NCBI GenBank assembly: GCA_019415425.1
Contig: DXZF01000023.1
Location: forward strand, 1-6,230
Reading direction: 5' to 3'
DNA from: Bacillota bacterium
GTDB lineage: Bacteria > Bacillota > Clostridia > Christensenellales > QAND01
DNA length: 6,230 nucleotides
The notes beneath the pieces were generated by a model. The model did no database searches and had not been told where the DNA came from. It saw nothing but the letters and a program-made list of their open reading frames with translations. A program made the position numbers and the translations under genes. Below are positions 5,260-6,230 of the stretch, one piece after another; within the stretch, counting starts at the first letter, position 1, and every line of letters starts with the position of its first letter.

Positions 5260-6230
5260 AGCAGATGTCCATCAAATTGCGCGTGACGCTGTGGTACACG
5301 CTGTGGATGATGCTGTTGGTGATGCTGGTGCTGGTCTTTCTGTTCTCGGTCGGCGAGAGCGTGGTGCTGACCGGTTCGCGCAACGACGTGCTGCGCGTGG
5401 TACAGGGCAGCGTGGACGAGCTCGATGCCGACGAAGGGCGGCTGGAGATCGACGACGATCTGCAGGCCTTTGCGGACGGCGTCTATCTGTCGATCTACGA
5501 TGCGCAGGGCCGGCTGCTCTTTGGCCAGATGCCCAGCGGGTTTGACGCCACCACGATGCTGACCACGGGCGATGTGCGCACCGTGGCGGGCGAAAATGGC
5601 AACTTTCTGGTATACGATCTACAGTACACCGTCCGCTCGTACGGAGAGATATGGATCCGGGGCGTGTCCTCGGCCGACAGCGCCGATCAGACGTTTGACA
5701 CCATGTACACGCTTGCGCTGATCGCGTTGCCGTTCCTGGTGGTGCTGGTGGCGCTGGGGGGATATGCGATCACCAAGCGGGCGTTTGCCCCGGTGCGCAG
5801 GATTACGCAGACGGCCGAGCACATTGCGGACAGCGGCGACCTGCACGCGCGCATCGAACTGGGCGCGGGCAAGGACGAGATCTACACGCTGGCCAACGCG
5901 TTTGACCGCATGTTTGACAGGCTGCAACAGGCGTTTGAGAAGGAAAAGCAGTTCACCTCCGACGCTTCCCACGAGCTGCGCACGCCGGTGTCGGTGATCA
6001 TCTCGCAGTGCGAGGACGCGCTGGACAGCGCGCAGACGCTGCCGCAGGCCCGGGCCGCCCTGGATACGGTGCTGCAGCAGGCGCAAAAGATGTCTGCATT
6101 GATCGCGCAGTTGCTCACGCTGGCCCGTGCCGACAGGGGGCAATACCACCTGCAGCTGGAGCGCGTGGATTTGAGCGAAATGATGGAGATGGTCGCCGCG
6201 GAGCAACAACAGTACGCTGCGCACAAGCAC
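5256..6230 (+). CDS. Sensor histidine kinase (3' partial)
   Basis: Membrane sensor kinase and partner of the preceding regulator. The frame starts at ATG 5256, overlapping the regulator stop (ATGA), and stays open for 325 codons to the window end. A second ATG at 5265 is also possible, with GAGG at 5251-5254 as its ribosome site. Segments in order: membrane helix at about 10-32, an extracytoplasmic sensor region at about 33-150 of no recognised fold, membrane helix at about 152-172, HAMP linker at about 173-225 (AFAPVRRITQTAEHIADSGDL), and the HisKA dimerisation domain from about 229 with H239 in FTSDASHELRTPVSVI as the autophosphorylated residue. The ATP-binding domain (N, G1, G2 boxes) lies beyond the window, so I cannot tell whether the gene is intact. 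The N-terminus SIKLRVTLWYTLWMMLLV is typical of clostridial kinases of this class. The signal sensed cannot be read from the sequence. Confidence 0.95.
   Translation, partial: MKQMSIKLRVTLWYTLWMMLLVMLVLVFLFSVGESVVLTGSRNDVLRVVQGSVDELDADEGRLEIDDDLQAFADGVYLSIYDAQGRLLFGQMPSGFDATTMLTTGDVRTVAGENGNFLVYDLQYTVRSYGEIWIRGVSSADSADQTFDTMYTLALIALPFLVVLVALGGYAITKRAFAPVRRITQTAEHIADSGDLHARIELGAGKDEIYTLANAFDRMFDRLQQAFEKEKQFTSDASHELRTPVSVIISQCEDALDSAQTLPQARAALDTVLQQAQKMSALIAQLLTLARADRGQYHLQLERVDLSEMMEMVAAEQQQYAAHKH

Overview
The window comes from a GC-rich Gram-positive bacterium, most likely a high-GC gut-type member of the Clostridia (Bacillota). This is an inference from sortase-anchored pilins, strong Shine-Dalgarno sequences, TTG and GTG starts, a tRNA gene with an encoded CCA end, and a two-component system of clostridial type. 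I cannot name the genus. All real genes are on the + strand.

Region 1 (1-3718) is the 3' part of a pilus operon. In order it encodes a large backbone-type pilin (5' end outside the window, LPETG sorting signal), a class C pilin-polymerising sortase with two membrane segments, a smaller Cna_B-type pilin (IPQTG sorting signal), and a second, shorter sortase. Gaps are about 25 nt or genes overlap, so the four are probably co-transcribed and translationally coupled. The expected assembly is: pilins are secreted and held in the membrane by their C-terminal segments, their folds are locked by internal Lys-Asn isopeptide bonds, the class C sortase joins them through lysines, and the second sortase is a candidate for cell-wall attachment or for processing the IPQTG subunit.

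Region 2 (3719-4584) has no protein gene. It holds a tRNA-Arg(CCG) with a clear sigma-A type promoter and a strong intrinsic terminator. That terminator is the second hairpin of the first unit of a diverged tandem element with three copies (3960-4200). Each unit has a short GC hairpin followed by a longer hairpin, and the stems keep pairing although their bases differ. This is the least explained and most interesting part of the window. Further on lie a short perfect palindrome (4233-4251) and a set of CATGTT direct repeats (4485-4513) that look like a response-regulator operator.

Region 3 (4585-6230) is a two-component system: an OmpR-family response regulator starting at TTG and, overlapping it by ATGA, a membrane sensor histidine kinase cut off by the window end before its ATPase domain. 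Nothing in the sequence proves that this pair controls the pilus operon.
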